Shown here piece after piece: positions 13,647 to 20,602 of a stretch of DNA of 23,089 nt. The stretch comes from an uncultured Oscillospiraceae bacterium. GTDB taxonomy: Bacteria; Bacillota; Clostridia; Oscillospirales; Oscillospiraceae. A model generated the notes under the pieces. That model saw only the letters and a program-made list of their open reading frames with translations, was not told where the DNA came from and did no database searches. The position numbers and the translations under genes are program-made. Numbering within the stretch: position 1 is the first letter of the stretch; each line of letters begins with the position of its first letter. The DNA is taken from positions 1 through 23,089 of the forward strand of contig CAJTYK010000032.1 in assembly GCA_910584285.1 (NCBI GenBank). Reading direction: 5' to 3'.

Positions 13647-14669
13647 TTACACCAGCTTCTTTCCCATCAGCTCCACCAGCGGGCCGAGCTTCCCCATCAG
13701 GTGCTGGAACTTCTCCGGCGTCAGGGACTGGGCCCCGTCGCACTTGGCGCAGGGGGGATCGTTGTGCACCTCCACCATGAGGCCGTCCGCCCCCGCCGCC
13801 ACCGCCGCCATGGCCAGCGGCTCCACCATCCAGTACATACCCGCCGCGTGGGAGGGGTCCACCACGATGGGCAGGTGGCTCATCCGCCGTATGGCCGGGA
13901 TAGCGGAGAGATCCAGGGTGTTCCGGGTGTACGTCTCAAAGGTGCGCACCCCCCGCTCACACAGGATCACGTTCTCGTTGCCGGAGGCCATGATGTACTC
14001 CGCCGACATGATCCACTCCTCGTAGGTGTTGGATAGGCCCCGCTTGAGCAGGATGGGCTTGGACAGCTTGCCCGCCTCCTTGAGCAGGTCGAAGTTTTGC
14101 ATATTCCGGGCGCCGATCTGCACCAGATCCACCTTTTCCTCAAACAGCTCACAGTACCGGGGGGCCATCAGCTCAGACACGATGGGCAGGCCGGTGTCCG
14201 CCTTGGCCTCCAGCAGCAGCTCCAGGCCATCCGCCCCCATGCCCTGGAAGGAGTAGGGCGACGTGCGGGGCTTGAACGCGCCCCCCCGGAGCAGGGCCGC
14301 CCCCGCCGCCTTCACGTCCCGGGCCACGCCCACGATCTGCGCCTCGCTTTCCACCGAGCAGGGGCCGGCGATGACGGTGAAGTGATCCCGCCCGCCGATG
14401 GGCACGCCGGACACGTCCACCACCGTGTCCTCCGGGTGGAACTTACGGTTGGCCTTCTTATAGGGCTCCTGCACCCGCATGACCCGCTCCACGTCGTCGT
14501 TCATGGTGAGCTTGTCCATGTCGATGTGGGCGGTGTCCCCGACGAGCCCCAGGATGGAACAGCCCACGCCGTTGGTGACGCCCACGGTGACGCTGTAGTC
14601 CTGCTCCAGCTGACACACCAGCGTCTGGATTTTTTCCTGGCTTACGCCGGGCTTCATGACAATTACCAT
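13647..14669 (-). CDS. aroF: 3-deoxy-7-phosphoheptulonate (DAHP) synthase, type I-beta with N-terminal ferredoxin-like domain
   Basis: This is the first shikimate-pathway step, condensing PEP and erythrose-4-phosphate. The 340-residue product has an N-terminal ferredoxin-like regulatory domain (about 1-70) joined to the barrel, with IAGPCSVESEAQ (metal-ligand C104), RGGAFKPRTSPYSFQG, ILLKRG, VVDPSHAAG and MVEVHNDP. The architecture matches the Thermotoga-type enzyme, in which this domain confers Tyr/Phe feedback inhibition. No chorismate mutase domain is fused. The ATG at 14669 follows AAAAGGGG; longer upstream readings include the leader and are not real. It is first in the aro cluster and has its own promoter and an attenuator-like leader. 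Confidence 0.95.
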   Translation of the reverse strand: MVIVMKPGVSQEKIQTLVCQLEQDYSVTVGVTNGVGCSILGLVGDTAHIDMDKLTMNDDVERVMRVQEPYKKANRKFHPEDTVVDVSGVPIGGRDHFTVIAGPCSVESEAQIVGVARDVKAAGAALLRGGAFKPRTSPYSFQGMGADGLELLLEAKADTGLPIVSELMAPRYCELFEEKVDLVQIGARNMQNFDLLKEAGKLSKPILLKRGLSNTYEEWIMSAEYIMASGNENVILCERGVRTFETYTRNTLDLSAIPAIRRMSHLPIVVDPSHAAGMYWMVEPLAMAAVAAGADGLMVEVHNDPPCAKCDGAQSLTPEKFQHLMGKLGPLVELMGKKLV

Positions 14670-14685
14670 ACAGAACAACCCCTTT

Positions 14686-14745
14686 TCATAGAAAAAAGCC
14701 CATGGGCCGCGCGGGGCGGGCCATGAGCTTCCGAATGTTCCCCAT
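14686..14745 (-). CDS. Candidate 19-residue leader peptide upstream of aroF
   Basis: ATG at 14743-14745 opens a 19-codon frame (MGNIRKLMARPARPMGFFL) that ends in TGA 17 nt before the aroF start. It spans the terminator-like hairpin, and its two Phe codons are formed by the T-run after that hairpin. It has no recognisable ribosome site and would start only about 15 nt from the predicted transcript start, so translation is doubtful. Confidence 0.25.
   Translation of the reverse strand: MGNIRKLMARPARPMGFFL
14692..14729 (-). promoter_or_regulatory. aroF: Terminator-like hairpin in the aroF leader, candidate attenuator
   Basis: In the transcript, AGCTCATGG (from 14721-14729) pairs with CCATGGGCT (from 14697-14705), a 9-bp stem with one wobble, enclosing a GC-rich interior that can extend it, followed by six T (14692-14697). 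It lies between the aroF promoter and ATG, so it could stop transcription before aroF. No T-box signature was found. Confidence 0.5.
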
Positions 14746-14766
14746 AGGCGGGACTGAATCGGAGCT

Positions 14767-14795
14767 ATTATACACGTTGACCGGATAAAATGCAA
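14767..14795 (-). promoter_or_regulatory. aroF: Sigma-A-type promoter for aroF
   Basis: On the minus strand: TTGCAT (14790-14795), a 17-bp spacer, and a perfect TATAAT (14767-14772). The predicted transcript would start near 14760, giving a leader of about 90 nt before the aroF ATG. Confidence 0.8.
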
Positions 14796-14818
14796 GGGTT
14801 TTCCCGGAAAAACCGCTG

Positions 14819-15280
14819 CTATTCCGCCGGCAGACGGCCCAGCAGCAGCGCCGCCCCCGCCTGGGCCAGCAGCAGCTCCGGCGCGCCGCCGTCGTAGGGC
14901 AGGATCAGCTCCTGCCGCTCCACCGCCCGGCCGTCCAGGGAGACAAACTCCCGCTGCACCGCCACCGACGCCCGCTGGCCGTCCAGGCTGGACAGGGTAA
15001 GGGTGTTCCGGCTGGAGGGGCCGTAGCTGATCAGGGTGTCCGCCGGCAGGCCCCGGGTCAGGGAGGCCAGCCCCCCGGGGAGCAGGGCCGTCCGGCAGGC
15101 CAACGCCCCGGCTCCCGCCCAGCCCGCCGCTCCCGGCGACACCACCAACAGATCCAGCGCCAGCCCCGCCAGCAAAGCCGGATGCCGGCAGGCCCGCACC
15201 AGGGCGGGCAGGCCCTCCGCCAGACGGCTCACCCGCTCCGCCAGCCCCTCGTCCCGCTCCCAGACCCCGATCTGCCACAT
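14819..15280 (-). CDS. Hypothetical protein (153 aa)
   Basis: ATG at 15280 follows AAGGGGGTG, giving a 153-residue product starting MWQIGVWERDEG. I do not recognise the family. Alternating hydrophobic strands and glycine turns (LDLLVVSPGAAG, RTALLPGG, TLISYGPSSRNTLTLSSLDG) suggest a compact alpha/beta, Rossmann-like fold, with no signal peptide. The C-terminal half is beta-rich and ends LLLGRLPAE. It lies 53 bp after the YihY gene on the same strand, probably in one transcript, and ends just before the aroF promoter. A weak hairpin with GGTTTT/AAAACC arms (14797-14814) follows its stop. Confidence 0.75.
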   Translation of the reverse strand: MWQIGVWERDEGLAERVSRLAEGLPALVRACRHPALLAGLALDLLVVSPGAAGWAGAGALACRTALLPGGLASLTRGLPADTLISYGPSSRNTLTLSSLDGQRASVAVQREFVSLDGRAVERQELILPYDGGAPELLLAQAGAALLLGRLPAE

Positions 15281-15333
15281 GGCGGCCACCCCCTTATGGG
15301 GATAGTGTGGCGGGGAGCGGAGGTTTTTATGCG

Positions 15334-16194
15334 TTACCGCCTGCGCTCCTTTCGGTGGGTGAACAGCACGAAGTTGATCACGTTGCCCATGATCAGGATG
15401 TTGCCGCACAGGTACAGCCACACCAGCATGATGATCACCGACGCCAGCGAGCCGTAGATCAGGGAGTACCGGGTGGAATTGCCCATGAGCAGGGAGAAGA
15501 TCACCGACGCCGCCGCCAGCGCCACCGACGCCGCCAGCGCCCCGGGCACCACCGGAGGCCGGGGCTTGTCCAGGGGGGCGGCGAACCGATAGAGCAGCAG
15601 GATAAACAGGAACACCATGCCCAGCAGCAGCAGGTACTTCATCCACTGCCACACGCCGAACCGCTCCACCAGCCCCTCCAGCTTCAGCACCTGGCCCAGC
15701 AGGTGGAAGAACCAGTTGCCCGTCACCACCACCGCCAGGGACAGGTAGATGGTGGCCAGCAGGAGGACGGAGAACAGGACGCTGGCCACCACCTGCCGCA
15801 GGCCCAGGAAGGTGGCCCGGCCGTATAGCTCGTGCATCATGTTCATCAGGCCCCGGACGGCGGCGGAGGCAAACAGAATGGTGAGAAAGGCCCCGGAGAG
15901 CAGCATGGCGGTGGACTGGTTGGTGTCGATGTAGGTCAGATAGTCCTGGAAGATGGCCAGCACCCCCTCCGGCAGGAAGGGATCGGCCTGATCCAGCAGG
16001 CCGGTGAGATCCAGGTGGAGCTCGTTGACGAAGGCGGAGATGCAGATTAGAATGGGAAAAAAGGTGAGGATGAGGAAGTAGGCCAGCTCCGCCGCGGCGC
16101 GGCCCACCTTCTTGGAGAAATACACGTCCACCACGTCGGCCACAAAGCGGATGGGCGGGTGGGCCCGGAGCAGGCGATCCAGCTTCTGTTTCAC
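15334..16194 (-). CDS. YihY/BrkB family integral membrane protein
   Basis: The 286-residue product belongs to the YihY (formerly 'RNase BN') family of multi-pass inner-membrane proteins. It has about six hydrophobic segments: near 35-55 (AYFLILTFFPILICISAF), 95-115, 132-160, 180-200, 215-235 and 240-265. The family hallmarks are AAELAYFLILTFFP and IYGSLASVIIMLVWLYLCGNILIMGNVIN. The nuclease activity once given to it is not accepted, and the transport function is unknown. A GTG start at 16194 is preferred, since AAAGGGGG lies 7 nt upstream; a longer start at 16245 has no ribosome site. Confidence 0.88.
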   Translation of the reverse strand: MKQKLDRLLRAHPPIRFVADVVDVYFSKKVGRAAAELAYFLILTFFPILICISAFVNELHLDLTGLLDQADPFLPEGVLAIFQDYLTYIDTNQSTAMLLSGAFLTILFASAAVRGLMNMMHELYGRATFLGLRQVVASVLFSVLLLATIYLSLAVVVTGNWFFHLLGQVLKLEGLVERFGVWQWMKYLLLLGMVFLFILLLYRFAAPLDKPRPPVVPGALAASVALAAASVIFSLLMGNSTRYSLIYGSLASVIIMLVWLYLCGNILIMGNVINFVLFTHRKERRR

Positions 16195-16300
16195 GGCGGG
16201 GCCCCCTTTCTCTGCAAAAAGATCGTTCGTTGTGCCGCAGCGCACTTGAAAAGCGCAGCCGCGGGGAGTATACTTAAGATCCCCCTTTTAAGGTGGTTTG

Positions 16301-16329
16301 ATTATAGCAGACGGTTGGGAAAAGGACAA
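16301..16329 (-). promoter_or_regulatory. Probable promoter for the YihY gene
   Basis: On the minus strand: TTGTCC (16324-16329), a 17-bp spacer and TATAAT (16301-16306), about 107 bp upstream of the GTG start. It is divergent from the BlaI promoter. Confidence 0.6.
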
Positions 16330-16401
16330 CAGAAATTTGTCAGGGGCGGGTTTTGTTCTGGACAGGCCGGATGGTCTGCCAAACATTTTTTGAAAAACCT
16401 C

Positions 16402-16452
16402 TTGACAAGACGTGACTATCGCTGTAGTATGACAATGTACTATCGCGATAGT
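16402..16452 (+). promoter_or_regulatory. Promoter and twin operators for the BlaI/M56 operon
   Basis: The promoter is TTGACA (16402-16407), 17 bp, TAGTAT (16425-16430). A perfect 14-bp palindrome ACTATCGCGATAGT (16439-16452) lies just downstream of it, and a 12-of-14 copy, ACTATCGCTGTAGT (16415-16428), lies between the boxes. Copies are 24 bp apart. These are the likely binding sites of the BlaI-type repressor encoded next, giving autorepression. Confidence 0.8.
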
Positions 16453-16486
16453 CATTTAGCACCCAACCCTGAGGAGGCGCTTCGCT

Positions 16487-16843
16487 ATGGAAAAACTGTA
16501 CGATTCGGAGCTCCGGGTGATGGAGCCGCTGTGGGCGGACGGGCCGCTGTCCGCGGGCGAGCTGGCCAAGCGGCTGGCGGCGTCCTGCGGGTGGAACCGG
16601 AACACCACCTATACCGTCATCAAGAAGCTGGTGGACAAGGGAGTGGTGAGGCGATCCGACCCGGGCTTTGTGTGTGCGCCGCTGATCTCCCGGGAGGACG
16701 TCCAGCGGCTGGAGACAGACAGCCTGATCACCCGGCTGTTTGGTGGCTCCAAAACCCAGTTCCTCTCGGCGTTCCTCAGCGAGGAACGGCTGACCCAGTC
16801 GGAGGCCCAGCAGCTCAGGGCCATCATTGAGACGTGGAAGTGA
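16487..16843 (+). CDS. BlaI/MecI/CopY-family winged-helix repressor
   Basis: The 118-residue product begins EKLYDSELRVMEPLWADGPLSAGELAKRL and continues with the recognition segment WNRNTTYTVIKKLVDKGVVRR, both hallmarks of BlaI/MecI repressors. The C-terminal third is the helical dimerisation and cleavage region. Members bind palindromic operators as dimers and are inactivated when the partner M56 protease is activated, or by copper in CopY. CopY's C-x-C metal motif is absent here, so sensing should reside in the downstream membrane protein. GAGGAGG precedes the ATG by 9 nt. The M56 gene starts 10 bp after its stop. Confidence 0.93.
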   Translation: MEKLYDSELRVMEPLWADGPLSAGELAKRLAASCGWNRNTTYTVIKKLVDKGVVRRSDPGFVCAPLISREDVQRLETDSLITRLFGGSKTQFLSAFLSEERLTQSEAQQLRAIIETWK

Positions 16844-16853
16844 GGCGGGCGGT

Positions 16854-18956
16854 ATGACCCAACTGCTGCAAAACGCCGTGTTCGGCACGGCGCTGATTCT
16901 GGTGGCGGCGCTGCTGCGGCGGGCGCTGGGCGGACGGCTGATCCCGGAGGCCCGGCTGGCCCTGTGGTTCGTGTGCCTGATCCGGCTGCTGGCCCCGGTG
17001 TTCCCTGACAGCGGGCTGTCCCTGTGGGGGCTGCTGCCCCGGGCGGGGTCGGCCGCCGCAACTGCGCCTGTGATGGATCCGCTCCCCGTGCCCAGCGGGG
17101 CGGGGGCGAACCTGCCCGCGGTCAATGCCCCGGCGTCCGGGACGATGAACCCCGGGCTTGTGGCCGTGGAGCCCGCCGGGGCCGCCTTCCCCTGGGAGAC
17201 GGTGGCGCTGTCCCTGTGGATCGGGGTGGGGCTGGTGCTGGCGGTGCGGTACGCGCTGCGATGGAACCGCACCCGCCGGGCGGTGGCGGAGGCCATTCCC
17301 CTGCCCCGGGATGACCCCCGGTACGCTCCCCTGCCCCGGTGTGCCCGGCTGCGGGAGGGCGTGATGGACGGCGCGCCCCTCACCTTCGGGGCGGCGCGGC
17401 CCACGGTGGTGGTGACCCCGGGGCTGTCCGGCGAGGCGCTGGAGTGCGTGCTGGCCCACGAGGGCGTCCACGCCCGGCGGCGGGATAACCTGTGGCACTA
17501 CGCCATGGCGGTGGTGCTGGTGGTATACTGGTGGAACCCGGCGGTGTGGCTGATGGCGCGGCTGCTGCGGCGGGACATCGAGCTGGCCTGCGACCGGGCG
17601 GCGGTACGCAGGCTGGGGGCAGAGCGGAGGGCGGAGTATGCCGAGACGCTGGTGGCGCTGGCCACCGCGGGGGCGGAGCCCGCCTTCTGCCGGACGTTCG
17701 GCCGGAAAGCGGCCGAGGAAAGGATTTTATCCGTGATGAAATTTAGGAAAACCACTGTTTTGGGGGTAGTTTTGTCCCTGGTGCTGGTGGCGGGGGTGAC
17801 GGTGGCCTTCGCCAGCGGGCCGAAGGTTGTGCCGGACGAGGACAGCACCACGTCCACTGCGCCCAGCACAAGTGTGTGGAGGATGAGCACCGATGGCAAC
17901 CACGGGCTGAGGTATTTCGCCCTCAACCTGGACTATCTTGAGCAGTCCCTGAACAAGCAGGTGGCCGACGGATCCATGACCCGGGAGGAGGCCGACCGGA
18001 TTGTGGAGCGGGCCCGGGCGCTCTCCGGGAACGGCGAGGAGTTGGAATGGGTGTTCCAGGAGGACAGCGGGCTGATCCATGAAAGCTTCGACGAAAACGG
18101 AACTTATCGGCCGGGCTTCAACATCTTTTATAAGGACGAGGACGGAAAGCTGACCCCCGTGGATCCGGCCACTGTGGTGAGCGGATTTATTCTCCCCGCG
18201 GCGGAGGAGAAGGGCTGGACCGAAGTCGTGGTGTATCGCGGCCGCGCCTACAACCGGGCCGACCTGTCGGCGGAGACGCTGGAGTGGCTGGACTGGTATC
18301 GGGCCCTGCCCGAGGAGGAGCGGCTGGCGGTGAGCTATGAACCGGCGGAGCTGAGGGGTCAGGACGGGACAGCCGTGACGGAGGCAGGCCCCATGCCCAT
18401 GACCTTGGAGGAGTATGAAGGTATGCTGAAGAACCTGGTGTCCAGCGGCCAAATGACTCAGGAGGACGCCGACTGGTTCCAGGCCGGAGCCGCAAAGGGG
18501 ATGGAAGGGCAGACCACGTCCTACCTATGGGCGACAGCGGACGGCAGCTACGCCATAAGGGGCGGCAATATCTGTACCCTGGCCGACTGCGGCAAGCACA
18601 GCCGCCATACCCACAACGGGGAATGGTATACAGAATGGGTGGATCAGTACACCGAGCTGCCTGTCTGCACGGTTGCAGGCTGCGCGGTTACTGGGACGCA
18701 CTACCATGAAAACGGCGAGGTAATCCACAATTATGACACCCTGCCCGACAAAATCCCGGTGTGCCCGGTGGAGGGTTGTACCGTATCAGGGTTTCATGTC
18801 CATGGCGGGTCTACGGTGTATGCCTGCAACGGCGCACACTGCGGCGGTGTGTGCGATGGAAGCTGTAATCCCTGGTCGGCGGCCCCGTCCGCGTCCGGCG
18901 CTGGCGGACACCACGGCGCGGGCCATGGGAACGGCTACCACGGCGGACATCATTAA
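16854..18956 (+). CDS. M56-family (BlaR1-like) membrane metalloprotease sensor with Cys/His-rich C-terminal domain
   Basis: The 700-residue product has N-terminal membrane segments (about 9-27, 36-52, 114-133, 215-235), the zinc-protease motif HEGVH (202-206) with downstream E243 in DIELACD, and a further membrane segment (about 300-320), as in BlaR1/MecR1. The extracellular part lacks a penicillin-binding domain. It has two similar helical motifs (near 362-388, SMTREEADR, and 522-546, QMTQEDADW). Then come three C-x4-C-x5-H-x-H repeats (574-587, 605-618, 637-650), a Cys cluster (C658, C663, C667, C671) and a His-rich tail to the end. Metal or redox sensing is the obvious inference. ATG 16854 is chosen because an earlier in-frame start overlaps the repressor gene. 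Confidence 0.9.
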   Translation: MTQLLQNAVFGTALILVAALLRRALGGRLIPEARLALWFVCLIRLLAPVFPDSGLSLWGLLPRAGSAAATAPVMDPLPVPSGAGANLPAVNAPASGTMNPGLVAVEPAGAAFPWETVALSLWIGVGLVLAVRYALRWNRTRRAVAEAIPLPRDDPRYAPLPRCARLREGVMDGAPLTFGAARPTVVVTPGLSGEALECVLAHEGVHARRRDNLWHYAMAVVLVVYWWNPAVWLMARLLRRDIELACDRAAVRRLGAERRAEYAETLVALATAGAEPAFCRTFGRKAAEERILSVMKFRKTTVLGVVLSLVLVAGVTVAFASGPKVVPDEDSTTSTAPSTSVWRMSTDGNHGLRYFALNLDYLEQSLNKQVADGSMTREEADRIVERARALSGNGEELEWVFQEDSGLIHESFDENGTYRPGFNIFYKDEDGKLTPVDPATVVSGFILPAAEEKGWTEVVVYRGRAYNRADLSAETLEWLDWYRALPEEERLAVSYEPAELRGQDGTAVTEAGPMPMTLEEYEGMLKNLVSSGQMTQEDADWFQAGAAKGMEGQTTSYLWATADGSYAIRGGNICTLADCGKHSRHTHNGEWYTEWVDQYTELPVCTVAGCAVTGTHYHENGEVIHNYDTLPDKIPVCPVEGCTVSGFHVHGGSTVYACNGAHCGGVCDGSCNPWSAAPSASGAGGHHGAGHGNGYHGGHH

Positions 18957-18961
18957 ACCCC

Positions 18962-18991
18962 AAGCGCCCCCGGAACAGACCGGGGGCGCTT
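18962..18991 (+). terminator. Intrinsic terminator of the BlaI/M56 operon
   Basis: GCGCCCCCGG (18964-18973) pairs with CCGGGGGCGC (18980-18989) around a 6-nt loop; flanking AA/TT pairs extend it to 12 bp, and a short T-rich tract follows. It begins 6 bp after the stop codon. Confidence 0.8.
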
Positions 18992-19045
18992 CATTTCCAG
19001 TGAAGCAAGATTTGAAATCATGCCAGCTTAAAGTTTCTTTTTTCG

Positions 19046-19077
19046 CTTCCTTTTTTCTTTTCAAAGAAAAAAGGAAG
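19046..19077. repeat. AT-rich palindrome with 15-bp arms downstream of ldh
   Basis: A perfect inverted repeat with 15-base arms (left arm CTTCCTTTTTTCTTT) and a 2-base TC centre. It lies between the convergent M56 gene and ldh. Its architecture (14-15 bp arms, 2-base centre, C/T-rich left arm) parallels the palindrome at 10735-10764. It could also help terminate ldh. Confidence 0.7.
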
Positions 19078-19087
19078 GCCCTTGACC

Positions 19088-20035
19088 TTACGGCAGGTCC
19101 AGTTCCCCAATGACCTCCTGGAGCTGGGCGGCGGAGGAATTCAACGCCTCCCGCTCATTGTCCGCCAGGGGGATCTCCAGGATCTGCTCCGCCCCACGGC
19201 GGCCCACGATAGACGGGATGGACAGCGCCAGATCCCGCAGGCCGTACTGCCCGCCCAGCACCACCGATACCGGCAGAATGGCCCGTTCGTCCTTCATCAC
19301 GCACTCCGCGATCCGGGCCACCGCCATGGCGATGCCGTAGTAGGTGGCCCCTTTGCGCTTGATGATCTCGTAGGCGCTGTCCCGCACCTCCTCATAGAGG
19401 CGCTGCTCCGCCTCCCGGTGGTTGGTGTGGCCCCGCATGGTGCAGAAATCGTCCAGCGGCACCCCGGATACGTTGGCACCGCTCCACACCGCCAGCTCGC
19501 TATCGCCGTGCTCGCCGATGATCACGGCGTGGATGCCCCGGCTGTCCACGTTGAGGTGCTCCCCCAACAGGTACTTCAGCCGGGCAGAGTCCAGCACCGT
19601 CCCCGAGCCGATGACCCGGTGGGCGGGGTAGCCCGAGATCCGGAAGGCGGCGTAGGTGAGCACGTCCACCGGGTTGGATACGATGAGCAGGATGCCCTCG
19701 AAGGGACGGGCGGTGATCTGGGGGATGATGGAGTTCAGGATGGAGACATTCTGGCCGATGAGCTCTAAGCGGGTCTGGCCGGGCTTTTGGTTGGCCCCGG
19801 CGGTGACGACGATGAGTGCGCAGTCGCTGAGGTCGTCGTAGGTGCCGGCGTATACGTCCATGGCGGCGATATAGGGCAGGCCGTGGCTGAGATCCATGGC
19901 CTCGCCCTCCGCCTTATCCCGGTTGGCGTCGATTAAAACCAGTTCACTGAACAGGCCCCGCTGGATCAGGCTGAAGGCGATGGCGGAGCCCACGAAGCCG
20001 CAGCCGATGACGGCGGCCTTGCGGTGGTTGAGCAT
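19088..20035 (-). CDS. ldh: L-lactate dehydrogenase
   Basis: This NAD-dependent enzyme reduces pyruvate to L-lactate. The 315-residue product has the dinucleotide loop VIGCGFVGSAIA, the acidic NAD-selecting residue in LVLIDANRDKAEGEAMDL, the mobile loop GANQKPGQTRLEL, where Gln marks lactate rather than malate dehydrogenase, IVSNPVDVLTY, GSGTVLDSARLKYLL and the catalytic IIGEHGDSE. Length is typical. The ATG at 20035 follows AAGGGGG, which lies in the 3' arm of a long hairpin, so translation may depend on that structure. No promoter is visible between it and the upstream zinc-ribbon gene. Confidence 0.95.
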   Translation of the reverse strand: MLNHRKAAVIGCGFVGSAIAFSLIQRGLFSELVLIDANRDKAEGEAMDLSHGLPYIAAMDVYAGTYDDLSDCALIVVTAGANQKPGQTRLELIGQNVSILNSIIPQITARPFEGILLIVSNPVDVLTYAAFRISGYPAHRVIGSGTVLDSARLKYLLGEHLNVDSRGIHAVIIGEHGDSELAVWSGANVSGVPLDDFCTMRGHTNHREAEQRLYEEVRDSAYEIIKRKGATYYGIAMAVARIAECVMKDERAILPVSVVLGGQYGLRDLALSIPSIVGRRGAEQILEIPLADNEREALNSSAAQLQEVIGELDLP

Positions 20036-20040
20036 GGGAA

Positions 20041-20086
20041 AACCCCCTTCTGTTTTGGGCTTAGTGTGCCCGAAACAGAGGGGGTT
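20041..20086 (-). promoter_or_regulatory. Long hairpin containing the ldh ribosome site
   Basis: The arms at 20041-20060 and 20068-20086 form a stem of about 19 bp (AACCCCC/GGGGGTT, then TCTGTTT/AAACAGA, then GGGC/GCCC) with one bulge, one wobble and a 7-nt loop. On the minus strand it starts at the stop codon of the zinc-ribbon gene, its 3' arm contains the ldh ribosome site, and TTTT follows. It could be a terminator, a ribosome-site block, or both. Confidence 0.65.
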
Positions 20087-20330
20087 ATTCTTTGTCCAAC
20101 CGCTGGTGGCAGTAGGGGCAAAAGGGGATGCCTTTGCCCAGGTTCCAGCCCAGGAACTCGCCGCAGTGGGGGCAGCGCCAGCGGGAGAAGGCACAGGCGA
20201 TGAAGGCCAACAGAAGGGCCACCGCCAGCAGGCCCAGCAGCAGGCTGCCCAGCAGGGCGGCCAGCAGCAAGGACAGGGCCAGAGCGATCAGGAGGGCCAG
20301 CAGGAGCTTGCGGGTTTGTTGGAGCTTCAT
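20085..20330 (-). CDS. Small membrane protein with C-terminal zinc ribbon (copy 1)
   Basis: The 81-residue product has a long hydrophobic region (about residues 8-48, enough for two membrane spans) followed by a zinc ribbon with CPHCG and CPYCH pairs, ending RLDKE. AGAGGCG lies 8 nt before the ATG. It follows a paralogue of the same length and plan, 15 bp away on the same strand, and is probably co-transcribed with it. Function is unknown; similar small proteins are common in Clostridia genomes as hypothetical zinc-ribbon proteins. Confidence 0.8.
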   Translation of the reverse strand: MKLQQTRKLLLALLIALALSLLLAALLGSLLLGLLAVALLLAFIACAFSRWRCPHCGEFLGWNLGKGIPFCPYCHQRLDKE

Positions 20331-20344
20331 GGGGGTTCGCCTCT

Positions 20345-20590
20345 TTATTGGAGATCGTCCAGCCTGTGGCCGCAGTTGGGGCAGAATTTGGGGGCGCCGC
20401 GGCCCAGAACCATCCCGCAGTGGGGGCAGCGCCAAAACCTGACGGCGACAAATATGGCCGCGGCCCCAAGGCCGGCAAGCAGCACCAGCCAAAGCAGGTA
20501 CAGGGTGGGGAAGATTTTGCCGAGCAGAACCGGCAGGATCATGGCAAGGACAAGGGCATTAAAAAGTTTCCGTACTTTTTTCAGGTTCAT
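20345..20590 (-). CDS. Small membrane protein with C-terminal zinc ribbon (copy 2)
   Basis: The 81-residue product starts MNLKKVRKLFNALVLAM, has two hydrophobic spans (about 10-26 and 30-52) and ends in a zinc ribbon with CPHCG and CPNCG pairs and HRLDDLQ. It shares length, order of parts and the FWRCPHCG / RWRCPHCG junction with the next gene, so the two are tandem duplicates that have diverged. AAAGGAGC precedes the ATG at 20590. It starts 12 bp after the pseudouridine synthase stop, so it probably belongs to the lspA-rluD transcript. Confidence 0.8.
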   Translation of the reverse strand: MNLKKVRKLFNALVLAMILPVLLGKIFPTLYLLWLVLLAGLGAAAIFVAVRFWRCPHCGMVLGRGAPKFCPNCGHRLDDLQ

Positions 20591-20602
20591 GGGCGGCTCC
20601 TT

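Noticed and set aside
14670..14760. T-box or other amino-acid riboswitch in the aroF leader
   Set aside because: The leader is only about 90 nt and has no T-box core sequence or specifier stem.
14745..14795. HTH-AroB operator copy at the aroF promoter
   Set aside because: I found no convincing match to TCTCG-N-ATAG there; only scattered partial similarity.
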